Below, in pieces: positions 1 to 7,153 of a stretch of 64,000 nt of DNA. The stretch lies in assembly GCA_049347715.1 (NCBI GenBank), contig CP186339.1, positions 2,790,001 through 2,854,000 on the forward strand, in the 5' to 3' direction. Within the stretch, counting starts at the first letter, position 1, and every line of letters starts with the position of its first letter. The notes under the pieces were generated by a model. It was not told the origin of the DNA. It did not search any database and saw nothing but the letters and a program-made list of their open reading frames with translations. A program made the position numbers and the translations under genes. The DNA comes from Thalassotalea_B piscium_A (GTDB taxonomy: Bacteria; Pseudomonadota; Gammaproteobacteria; Enterobacterales; Alteromonadaceae).

Positions 1-1
1 T

Positions 2-589
2 TCAGGCTATGCCAGCGCAGTAGTGCTAGGGCTAGTGTTATTACTTGGCATTTTCGCGATATTTAAAAAACAGCGAAATGTAGCCAAAAGTTGTTCTATA
101 ATTGCGCTACTATTAGCAATACCTGTTGTTGGGCTCTCACTGCAAGCAAGCAAAGCTAAGTCTTTACCTTTTCTTCATCAGGTCACTACCGATACCGTTA
201 ATTTACCTAAATTTCAAAAAGTAATAGCACTACGAGGTGAAAATAGTAACCCACTCAAATATGACAGTGAAAAACTCGCCCCGTTACAATTAGCTGCTTA
301 TCCCCAATTACAACCAATTATAAGCAATTTAGACACAAAGAAAGCTTTTGCAAAAGCCATTACCACAGCTAACAAACTCGGCTGGGAAATTGTTGCAATG
401 AATCAAACAGACGGAATTATTGAAGCCGTTGATACAACCTTACTTTGGGGATTCAAAGACGATGTGGTAATTCGTATTGAAGCGACTGAATCAGGTAGCA
501 AGATAGATTTACGCTCAATTTCTCGTGTTGGAGGTACTGACCTTGGCGCCAATGCCGCCCGCATAACTAAGTTTATTAGTACCTTTTAA
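2..589 (+). CDS. DUF1499 family membrane-anchored protein (5' end outside window)
   Basis: The reading frame is open from the first bases, so the gene starts upstream of the window and only its 3' part is seen. A hydrophobic N-terminal stretch (GLVLLLGIFAIF, then a second segment around IALLLAIPVVGLSL) is followed by a soluble domain of about 110 residues. That domain has the DUF1499 pattern: AYPQLQPI, a Lys/Ala-rich helix, GWEIVAMNQTDGIIEAVDTT, GFKDDVVIRIEA, SRVGGTDLGANAARI. The family has no established function. It ends 6 nt from the convergent Crp/Fnr-like gene. The GTG at position 23 is probably not the start. Confidence 0.75.
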   Translation, partial: SGYASAVVLGLVLLLGIFAIFKKQRNVAKSCSIIALLLAIPVVGLSLQASKAKSLPFLHQVTTDTVNLPKFQKVIALRGENSNPLKYDSEKLAPLQLAAYPQLQPIISNLDTKKAFAKAITTANKLGWEIVAMNQTDGIIEAVDTTLLWGFKDDVVIRIEATESGSKIDLRSISRVGGTDLGANAARITKFISTF

Positions 590-595
590 AATAAA

Positions 596-1411
596 TTAAG
601 CCTTGTTGTTATCCGCAGGCAGACTTTTTAACGAAGAATCTGGTAGCGCATTTAATGAAGAGGCATTAGGTAAAGTTTGCATGTATTTCGCTTCTTTTTC
701 TAATGCTTCTAAATCGTTAACGATCAGCTTATTACGTTTTTTATCAATAGTGCCTTCTTTTTTCCAAAGCTGTAATTGTTTATTAATCACTTGTCTCACT
801 GAACCTGTCATTCTCGCTAAGGTTTCATCAGTTAAACCATTCACTAGATGATGATGATGCTCTTCTTCTTTTGTTCCCGTGTAGAATTTGATTTTTTTTA
901 TGTGTTCTAAAATAATACGACTTAAACGGGTAGGCACATCATGCAATATAAGACTACTTGCTTGCTCTTCTTTCTCTCGCATTTTTTGCGCTAAATAAGG
1001 CATAAACTGTTGGTTAAATTCAGGGTAAGTCCATAACCAATGACGCATAGTTGCCAATTTAACCGAAAGCAATTTAACCGTAGTTAATGGTGAAATAATA
1101 ACATCATGGGGTTGGTCATCAAATAACACCATAAGGTCGAAACAATCACCAGCATACAACATGTCTAATGTTGCTTCTCTTCCGGTTTCAGGGTTAGTTT
1201 GCTTAATTTCCAACTGCCCTTCAATCAAAACAAAAAAACGTTTTGTTAAAATGTCTGCATTAATGTAATCGCCTTTATGCCATTCACTTAATAGAAATTC
1301 TTGTTGAAAATCTTCAATTAATTTTGCGGGGAGATCAGCAAACAAATTAGCTTGCTTAACTAAAACGGGGCTCGCTTTTTGCGATAAAGGGGTAACAACA
1401 TTTTTTTGCAT
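596..1411 (-). CDS. Crp/Fnr family transcriptional regulator
   Basis: The 271-residue protein has an N-terminal cyclic-nucleotide-binding-type beta-roll (about residues 20-145, with GDYINADILTKRFFVLIEGQLEI) and a C-terminal winged helix (about 190-240, with LTDETLARMTGSVRQVINKQ). It is longer than usual for Crp because of a roughly 35-residue polar tail. The recognition helix lacks the Arg-Glu pair (SRETVGR) that E. coli Crp uses to read TGTGA, so specificity is probably different. A histidine run (HHHH) precedes the HTH. No Fnr-type N-terminal cysteine cluster is visible. It is divergent from a lone dnaK, and a Crp-sized palindrome lies between them. Ligand unknown. Confidence 0.85.
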   Translation of the reverse strand: MQKNVVTPLSQKASPVLVKQANLFADLPAKLIEDFQQEFLLSEWHKGDYINADILTKRFFVLIEGQLEIKQTNPETGREATLDMLYAGDCFDLMVLFDDQPHDVIISPLTTVKLLSVKLATMRHWLWTYPEFNQQFMPYLAQKMREKEEQASSLILHDVPTRLSRIILEHIKKIKFYTGTKEEEHHHHLVNGLTDETLARMTGSVRQVINKQLQLWKKEGTIDKKRNKLIVNDLEALEKEAKYMQTLPNASSLNALPDSSLKSLPADNNKA

Positions 1412-1575
1412 AAGTAAAATAACTGAAGCGCTAGCGTACCAAGAGTTTCATTCTACCGCGTTGATAGCATATAGCAAAAAATAATCCTTTATTTATCCAT
1501 TACCTATCAACTTAGCACGATTTAACACACTGATATTTATAACTAAAATAAATTAACAAAATAAAACAAAGCGAG

Positions 1576-1591
1576 TGTCACATTTGTGACA
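1576..1591. promoter_or_regulatory. Crp/Fnr-type palindrome, candidate class II activator site for dnaK paralogue
   Basis: TGTCACATTTGTGACA is a perfect inverted repeat, TGTCACA-N2-TGTGACA. It can be read as TGTCA-N6-TGACA, the 16-bp geometry of Crp sites but with a changed half-site. Its centre (1583.5) lies 29.5 bp before the first base of a -10-like TATCAT at 1613-1618. That is the spacing of class II Crp promoters, where the site is centred at -41.5. No good -35 is present, as expected for an activator-dependent promoter. The assignment is inferred from geometry and the adjacent regulator gene. Confidence 0.55.
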
Positions 1592-1750
1592 GATGCATTT
1601 CTTCTGCTTGCGTATCATAGCGTCATTAACCAAACATCCAAGTAAAACCATTAAGACAAGTCGGTTTATACAAGGTTGTTTATACGGTCAAACTGCTTCA
1701 TGGATTACCCAAAAGCATACGACCTTTTATTAAATAATAAGGTAACTATT

Positions 1751-3652
1751 ATGACTAAGATTATTGGTATTGATTTAGGAACAACAAACTCATGTGTAGC
1801 GGTTATGGAAGGCGGTAAAGCAAAAATCATTGAAAATGCAGAAGGTAGCCGTACAACACCATCGGTTGTCGCTTTTGCAAACAATGAAACATTAGCAGGC
1901 CAACCAGCGAAAAGACAATCTGTTACAAATTCAGAAAATACATTATTTGCGATTAAACGTTTAATTGGTCGTAAATTTGAAGATAAAGAAGTACAAAAAG
2001 ACATTAAATTAGCCCCTTACAAAATTGTAAAAGCGGATAATGGCGATGCCTGGGTTGAAATAAATGGCAAAGCAATGTCGCCACAAGAAGTTTCAGCACA
2101 AATTTTACGTAAATTGAAAAAAGATGCAGAAGCTTATTTAGGTGAAACGGTTACAGAAGCAGTAATTACTGTACCCGCATACTTCAATGATTCGCAACGC
2201 CAAGCAACTAAAGATGCAGGTAAAATTGCAGGACTTGATGTTAAACGAATAATTAATGAACCAACAGCGGCTGCACTTGCTTACGGTGTTGATAAAAACA
2301 GTAAAGCTGACCAAAACGTCGTGGTTTACGATTTAGGTGGTGGTACATTTGATATTTCAATTATTGAAATAGCCAATGTTGATGGTGAAAAACAGTTTGA
2401 AGTGCTAGCAACTAATGGTGATACCTTTTTAGGTGGTGAAGATTTTGACTTACGCCTAATTAATTACCTTGCCGATGAATTCAAAAAAGAGAGTGGTATT
2501 GATGTTCATAACGACTCTTTAGCTTTACAGCGTATTAAAGAAGCTGCTGAAAAAGCCAAAATTGAACTATCATCTGCATTACAAACAGACGTAAATTTAC
2601 CTTACGTAACAGCTGATGCCAGTGGTCCTAAACATTTAAATGTTCAGGTAACCCGCGCTAAACTAGAGTCATTAGTTGATGACTTGGTAAAAAGTACAAT
2701 TGCACCATGTGAACAAGCATTAAAAGATGCAGGTTTAAGTAAAGGCGATATTAATGAAGTTATTTTGGTTGGTGGTCAAACACGTATGCCAAAAGTTCAA
2801 GAAGCCGTTAAAGACTTCTTTGGTAAAGAGCCACGCAAAGATGTAAATCCTGACGAAGCTGTTGCTTTAGGAGCAGCTATACAATCAGGAGTGTTATCTG
2901 GAGCAGTTGATGATGTACTATTACTTGATGTAACACCATTATCACTGGGTATTGAAACATTAGGCGGAGTAATGACTAAGCTTATTGAGAAAAATACGAC
3001 GATACCAACACGTGCATCAGAAACGTTCTCTACTGCGGAAGATAACCAAGCCGCTGTAACCGTTCATGTACTGCAAGGACAGCGTGAAATGGCCACAGAT
3101 AATAAATCGTTAGGACAATTTAACTTAACAGATATTAAACAAGGTCCACGCGGTTCAGTACAAGTTGAAGTCACCTTTGATATTGATGCAAATGGTATTT
3201 TAAATGTCTCTGCTAAAGATAAAGCAACAGGCAAGGAACAAAGTATTAAAATTACCGCATCAAGTGGTTTAACTGAAGATGAAATTAATCGCATGGTTAA
3301 GGATGCTGAGCAACACGCTACTGAAGACAAACAGAAACGTGAGCTAGTTGAGCAACGCAACCAAGCAGATCAATTAATTCATACAGTGCAAACTTCAATG
3401 GAAAGTTTAGCTGAAGAACAGAAAACAGAGCTAAGTACGCTAATTGAACAACTGAAAATGGCTGTTAATGGTGATGATAAAGCCGCTATTGAAATGCGAC
3501 AAAAAGCATTACAAGATGCATACAGTAATATCATGCAAGCTCAGCAACAAGCACAAACACAAGAAAGTGCGCAACAAGCTGATGCTGCCAATGATAGTTC
3601 AAAAGATGATGATGTCATCGATGCAGACTTTGAAGATGTAAGTAACGGTTAA
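1751..3652 (+). CDS. dnaK: Chaperone DnaK, second copy (solitary paralogue)
   Basis: This is a full-length 633-residue Hsp70. It has the ATPase phosphate loops (GIDLGTTNSCVAV near residue 6 and VYDLGGGTFD near 190), the interdomain linker DVLLLDVTPLSLGIET, a substrate-binding domain, a helical lid and an acidic tail (DDDVIDADFEDV) like that of DnaJ-partnered DnaKs. An in-frame upstream start at 1676 exists, but the ATG at 1751 is preceded by AAGG and begins the canonical MTKIIGIDLGTT. No dnaJ or grpE is adjacent; those lie with the other dnaK at 46-50 kb. No sigma-32-like promoter was seen upstream. It is probably a specialised or condition-specific Hsp70. Confidence 0.95.
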   Translation: MTKIIGIDLGTTNSCVAVMEGGKAKIIENAEGSRTTPSVVAFANNETLAGQPAKRQSVTNSENTLFAIKRLIGRKFEDKEVQKDIKLAPYKIVKADNGDAWVEINGKAMSPQEVSAQILRKLKKDAEAYLGETVTEAVITVPAYFNDSQRQATKDAGKIAGLDVKRIINEPTAAALAYGVDKNSKADQNVVVYDLGGGTFDISIIEIANVDGEKQFEVLATNGDTFLGGEDFDLRLINYLADEFKKESGIDVHNDSLALQRIKEAAEKAKIELSSALQTDVNLPYVTADASGPKHLNVQVTRAKLESLVDDLVKSTIAPCEQALKDAGLSKGDINEVILVGGQTRMPKVQEAVKDFFGKEPRKDVNPDEAVALGAAIQSGVLSGAVDDVLLLDVTPLSLGIETLGGVMTKLIEKNTTIPTRASETFSTAEDNQAAVTVHVLQGQREMATDNKSLGQFNLTDIKQGPRGSVQVEVTFDIDANGILNVSAKDKATGKEQSIKITASSGLTEDEINRMVKDAEQHATEDKQKRELVEQRNQADQLIHTVQTSMESLAEEQKTELSTLIEQLKMAVNGDDKAAIEMRQKALQDAYSNIMQAQQQAQTQESAQQADAANDSSKDDDVIDADFEDVSNG

Positions 3653-3686
3653 TCACTAAAAGATTAAACCTGTAATTGTTAAAAGC

Positions 3687-3719
3687 AAAACCCCTAATCG
3701 TAATGATTAGGGGTTTTTT
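3687..3719. terminator. Bidirectional rho-independent terminator after dnaK paralogue
   Basis: The arms CCCCTAATC (3691-3699) and GATTAGGGG (3705-3713) form a perfect stem. It is flanked by AAAA on the left and TTTTTT on the right, so it can serve both dnaK and the convergent nuclease gene. Confidence 0.9.
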
Positions 3720-3750
3720 ATTATATATCGCCAAAAATGCTTAAATGTAT

Positions 3751-4485
3751 TTAACATCCAAGCCGTTCAAGTATTTGTGTTGAATCAGTAAAACTTGGCA
3801 TAGGATAAGGTACTTGAAGATTAAGTGCTTTATTACTTAATTTTTGATCACAATAATTAGCTTTCTTTTTTAACTCTTGATCAAAAACGAAACTGGCGGC
3901 ATTGCCCGCTGAATCGTAAATCACCTTAAAATATGAAGAAGGAATAACGTGCGTTTCATCTGCGCCTGGCAAAGGCGTTTCGGCTTTTGCATAAAGCGTT
4001 CCTGTAATCACATACAACGAATGTCTAAAACTAACAGCATTACGCACAGCCATTTCTAATGCGACCCATGAACCTTGATTTAGTGCTGATTTTTGTGGCG
4101 TGATATTCGATAAGTAATTTAATTCAATCCAGTTTTTATGACCTGCAAAACTGGCCAAAGGAGCCTGATGTCCTCTGTCTGTTTTTAACGCTTTAAACGC
4201 TCCTTTATAGTCAGCCTCTTCTAAAGATTCATCGTCATCAATCAGCTCATCATTGCCCCAATTTCTACCTGGGCTATCGCCAAAATTTAACACATTAACT
4301 TCATAGGCAACCCAGTCGGCAAACTTTGTTTTAGGATTATTACTTAACGCATAGGTATGATTAAAGACAACATCATTGTTAATAATAGCTAGACTAGGAC
4401 AACCTAACGGACAATGGACACTTCGAATCTCTGCATTAACAATGGCACTATATGCAGTGAGAATTAACAATATAAACGTCTTCAT
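3751..4485 (-). CDS. Secreted DNA/RNA non-specific endonuclease
   Basis: The 244-residue protein has a clear signal peptide (MKTFILLILTAYSAIVNA). The mature part carries the NucA/Serratia-type nuclease signature TDRGHQAPLASFAG, whose DRGH contains the catalytic histidine. It continues with YLSNITPQKSALNQGSWVALE, whose Asn would bind the metal-water cluster. Family members cleave DNA and RNA with Mg2+, usually in the periplasm or outside the cell. Cysteine pairs near both ends (HCPLGCPS, NYCDQK, RLGC) suggest disulfides. A role in nutrient scavenging from extracellular nucleic acid is plausible but inferred. No immunity gene is adjacent. Confidence 0.85.
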   Translation of the reverse strand: MKTFILLILTAYSAIVNAEIRSVHCPLGCPSLAIINNDVVFNHTYALSNNPKTKFADWVAYEVNVLNFGDSPGRNWGNDELIDDDESLEEADYKGAFKALKTDRGHQAPLASFAGHKNWIELNYLSNITPQKSALNQGSWVALEMAVRNAVSFRHSLYVITGTLYAKAETPLPGADETHVIPSSYFKVIYDSAGNAASFVFDQELKKKANYCDQKLSNKALNLQVPYPMPSFTDSTQILERLGC

Positions 4486-4657
4486 GGTGAACCTTGGTTA
4501 GTTAAACAATATAAAATGAGCAATGCTTTAATATAACACTTCATTCATAACAACACTCTGTTTTTACACTGTTTAAACCAACACAAAAGTTGAACAAGCG
4601 TTAACTTGTTCATTCATTAAGTATTTATGAGAGAACACCTTGAAAGTATCACAACGA

Positions 4658-5404
4658 TTATGCTGACAATAATCCTGCCTTTTTTTGTTCGCCGAAGCGC
4701 TCGGCATCAACCCCTTTTTTCCAATACCCTACCGCTAACACATTTAACCTATCTATGCCTATTTCTTCAGTTAATACTGGTCGAACATTTTTGATCACAC
4801 CAGCTTCAACTGCCATAAAAACATAGGTATCTTTTGACATTGTCTGCGCGGTTGCAATCACTAAGTCTTCAAGAGAACCTTTCTCTTCATCTTCAACAAA
4901 CCATTTTGTATTAAGGGACTCGTCATAATCTAATTCAATGATATCCGCTCTTGTCGGCACTGACAAAATAGCTTTAGAATCTGCATCTTTCTTAAACCTT
5001 GGCATATACCCATTAATCGCATTAATCGATGTTAGATCGCCTACAAGTAAATTGCTGTGATGATTATAGTCAGTTAATTTCATTGGCCCAGGTCCTGCGA
5101 TACCAACACTATCCCCTATTTTTGCAGATAACGCCCAGTTAGTTGCTGGTCCTTCATGGCGGTTAATCACAAAATCTAAGGTTAACTCAAGTAAATCACT
5201 ATCAAACGAACGGATAGTATATGATCGCATTTTTAGTTGACTTGGATCTGTTGGATTAATAACTACTTTTACATATCCGCCTTCAAATCCCACGGGAAAA
5301 CCGTGTAAACTATCACCTGTAAAAACGATACGACGCAAATGAGGTGACAAGTCTATGATTTTTAACACATGAGTTAATCGTATATTAGGTTTTCTCGGTT
5401 TCAT
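4658..5404 (-). CDS. Siderophore-interacting protein, FAD-dependent ferric-siderophore reductase
   Basis: This 248-residue protein has the SIP-family layout. An FAD-binding beta-barrel (RIVFTGDSLHGFP, KMRSYTIRSFD, residues 1-115) is followed by an NAD(P)H-binding half (GPGPMKLTDYNHHSNLLVGDLTSINAI, then VFMAVEAGVIKNVRPVL and GYWKKGVDAERFGE). The family reduces ferric siderophores in the cytoplasm and so releases iron. The divergent MarR gene and the nearby TonB receptor and PepSY protein fit an iron-uptake locus. Its predicted promoter (TTGACA-18-TATAGT on the minus strand) lies within two operator-like palindromes. Confidence 0.9.
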   Translation of the reverse strand: MKPRKPNIRLTHVLKIIDLSPHLRRIVFTGDSLHGFPVGFEGGYVKVVINPTDPSQLKMRSYTIRSFDSDLLELTLDFVINRHEGPATNWALSAKIGDSVGIAGPGPMKLTDYNHHSNLLVGDLTSINAINGYMPRFKKDADSKAILSVPTRADIIELDYDESLNTKWFVEDEEKGSLEDLVIATAQTMSKDTYVFMAVEAGVIKNVRPVLTEEIGIDRLNVLAVGYWKKGVDAERFGEQKKAGLLSA

Positions 5405-5438
5405 TGGCTTTATTCTCAGATTTGAATTAAACTAAACA

Positions 5439-5482
5439 TGTTGATAAAATCAACTATATTCGACAAGGTTGATGTTGTCAAC
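5439..5482. promoter_or_regulatory. Twin MarR-type operators in the SIP/marR divergent promoter region
   Basis: Two 15-bp palindromes share the arms GTTGA/TCAAC: GTTGATAAAATCAAC at 5439-5453 and GTTGATGTTGTCAAC at 5468-5482, centres 29 bp apart. The distal one contains the minus-strand -35 TTGACA (5476-5481), and the proximal one abuts the minus-strand -10 TATAGT (5452-5457). A plus-strand promoter TTGAAT (5421-5426)-17-TAAAAT (5444-5449) has its -10 inside the first palindrome. This fits repression of both genes by the adjacent MarR protein, by inference. Confidence 0.65.
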
Positions 5483-5509
5483 TAATTTAACATTCTAAAG
5501 GGTTATTTA

Positions 5510-5938
5510 ATGAGCAATGAATTAATATCAAATAATATTGTTTGCCTCTTTCAGGCGTATAAGCAAGCAATGCGTTCTACACTAAAAGCAAATGAAATAG
5601 GTTTAAATGCAATGCATGTTAAATGCTTGTCTTATATCTACAAGGCTCAAAGCTGTACCGCAAATGATATAGTGATTAACTTGAATAGAGATAAAGCACA
5701 AATTGCACGACTAGTAAAAGAGATGATAGCTAAAAATTGGCTAATAAAAATGGCTAACCCTGAAGATAAGCGCAGTCAGCTTTTGTCACTCACTCACGAA
5801 GGAATATCGTTGGCAAAACTTATCCAACAAACCCATAGTGAGATCAATCAAAAAATGCAGAGCACGCTTACCCGTGATGAGCTAAAAGAGTTTACTCGCG
5901 TAGTCGGTATTATTTGCACTAACCTTCAAGAGCCGTAA
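5510..5938 (+). CDS. MarR family transcriptional regulator
   Basis: This 142-residue winged-helix protein has the MarR pattern: an N-terminal dimerisation helix, the HTH region SCTANDIVINLNRDKAQIARLVKEMIAKNWL, and a wing with NPEDKRSQLLSLTHEG that includes the conserved DKR. The ATG at 5510 follows AAAGGG. It is divergent from the siderophore-interacting reductase, and the gap holds two matching palindromes, so it probably controls that gene and itself. It converges on the PepSY gene with a 9-nt gap. Ligand unknown; the context suggests siderophore, iron or redox control. Confidence 0.9.
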   Translation: MSNELISNNIVCLFQAYKQAMRSTLKANEIGLNAMHVKCLSYIYKAQSCTANDIVINLNRDKAQIARLVKEMIAKNWLIKMANPEDKRSQLLSLTHEGISLAKLIQQTHSEINQKMQSTLTRDELKEFTRVVGIICTNLQEP

Positions 5939-5947
5939 TAGCCTGTA

Positions 5948-7078
5948 TTAGTTATTGTTTCTACTGAGTTTCCAACGTCTTAATGACATAGCAATTCCCG
6001 TATACACTAATAAACAAGCGAGTAAGGAAGCAAGTCCAGCTAAGGTTTGTCCAACAAGACCATACATTTCGCCGGTATGTAAAAAGCGAATATAAGTTCT
6101 AATTTTTCGATAGGTTGAATTATCATCAAAGCCCTGCTCTGCAATTAATTCACCGTTTAGGGTGTTTAACAGCACACTTTTACGTTTTTTAGGCTCACCA
6201 CCAGTTCCCATATCCACTTGAAAAGTTTGAATACTTTGTGGAGCTTTCGCTACAGATAGCGATATCGTTTGCCAATTAGGGTTAGCCGTACTTACCTTTG
6301 ACAGTAAAGTTTGCATGCTCAGTTGTTGATTAATGTTATCTGGGGTTAACGCCTCTGCTTTGGGTAACTCTTGGGTTTGTGATGACACATAAGACTTTAA
6401 GGTATTTCCAGGCCATTTAAATGAGAAGAAAATAGCTGTAAAAGTAATCACGATCAAAAGCGGAGCCATGTAAAAACCAAATGTATTATGCCATTGGTAA
6501 TTTCTTGCTTGTGTATTTGTGTGATTTTTCGTCAGTATCAGTTTCTGCTTAAACCCTCTTTTATTGAACTTAGTAGGTAACCATAAATAGAGACCACTAA
6601 GGGCTAATATAAGAAATATAATATTAGCAATACCATTAACCCAACGTCCCGTTTCACTAAATTTTCCATCAAGTGTTAACCAACGATGAAAGGCTCTTAA
6701 TTTACTTAAAAACACGGTAGTTTCTTGGCCAGGCGTGGCTATTTCATCCCCTGTAAAAGGATTTAAATATGCTAAGGTTTTACGCCCTTCTTTTATGACA
6801 AAAGGTGCATTAATTTCATTAGAAAAACTAATTGAAGCCGACTTCTTAATTGGATAGCTATGAGTCATTTCAATGACATTATCAAGTGTTAAACGGGTGG
6901 CATTTTCACTTGGTATTGTTGGAAAGTCAGCTTGTTGAGCGGCCTGAATCATTTGTTTTTCGTAGGTTAACCCAACACCTGTAATAGACATTAGGAAAAT
7001 AAAAATTGCCGCACTACAACCAATGATAAGGTGGAACCAAAAAAAGTATTTTCTAATATTCATCTGCTTTTTATACAT
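5948..7078 (-). CDS. PepSY-associated TM helix protein (putative siderophore/iron reductase membrane protein)
   Basis: A membrane protein of 376 residues from the chosen ATG. It begins MYKKQMNIRKYFFWFHLIIG, with TM1 around FWFHLIIGCSAAIFIFLMSITGVGLTYE, a periplasmic PepSY-like domain, FHRWLTLDGKF, TM2 (IANIIFLILALSGLYLWLP), NYQWHNTFGFYMAPLLIVITFTAIFFSF, and a last TM pair near the C-terminus with RFLHTGEMYGLVGQTLAG. The paired histidines in helices fit a haem-binding ferric reductase-like fold. It lies downstream of the TonB receptor and is probably co-transcribed. A GTG at 7087 lies inside a hairpin; the ATG at 7078 has AAGG 8 nt upstream. Confidence 0.85.
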   Translation of the reverse strand: MYKKQMNIRKYFFWFHLIIGCSAAIFIFLMSITGVGLTYEKQMIQAAQQADFPTIPSENATRLTLDNVIEMTHSYPIKKSASISFSNEINAPFVIKEGRKTLAYLNPFTGDEIATPGQETTVFLSKLRAFHRWLTLDGKFSETGRWVNGIANIIFLILALSGLYLWLPTKFNKRGFKQKLILTKNHTNTQARNYQWHNTFGFYMAPLLIVITFTAIFFSFKWPGNTLKSYVSSQTQELPKAEALTPDNINQQLSMQTLLSKVSTANPNWQTISLSVAKAPQSIQTFQVDMGTGGEPKKRKSVLLNTLNGELIAEQGFDDNSTYRKIRTYIRFLHTGEMYGLVGQTLAGLASLLACLLVYTGIAMSLRRWKLSRNNN

Positions 7079-7082
7079 TAAA

Positions 7083-7102
7083 AGCACCTTAAAAAAGGTG
7101 CT
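7083..7102 (-). promoter_or_regulatory. Hairpin sequestering the ribosome binding site of the PepSY gene
   Basis: On the minus strand AGCACCTT-TTTT-AAGGTGCT forms a perfect 8-bp stem with a 4-nt loop. The AAGG (7087-7090 on the plus strand) that serves the ATG at 7078 is in its 3' arm. It could lower translation unless the hairpin is opened, or act as a weak intercistronic terminator after the receptor gene. It is not followed by a long T-run. Confidence 0.5.
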
Positions 7103-7153
7103 CGATTATTCGGACTACTGTAAGCCAAGCTTACAACAGATTATTGAGCCTGA

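Noticed and set aside
1676..1750. N-terminal extension of the dnaK paralogue from an upstream start
   Set aside because: The 25 extra residues are not Hsp70-like, and the ATG at 1751 has a ribosome site and begins at the canonical N-terminus.
3751..4485. Secreted nuclease considered as a toxin with an immunity partner
   Set aside because: No small adjacent ORF could be an immunity protein, and there are no toxin-delivery domains; a scavenging nuclease is simpler.
4591..4612. TGAACAAG/CTTGTTCA hairpin downstream of the siderophore-reductase gene as its terminator
   Set aside because: The 8-bp stem is perfect but has no T-run on the minus strand, so the call is too weak to list.
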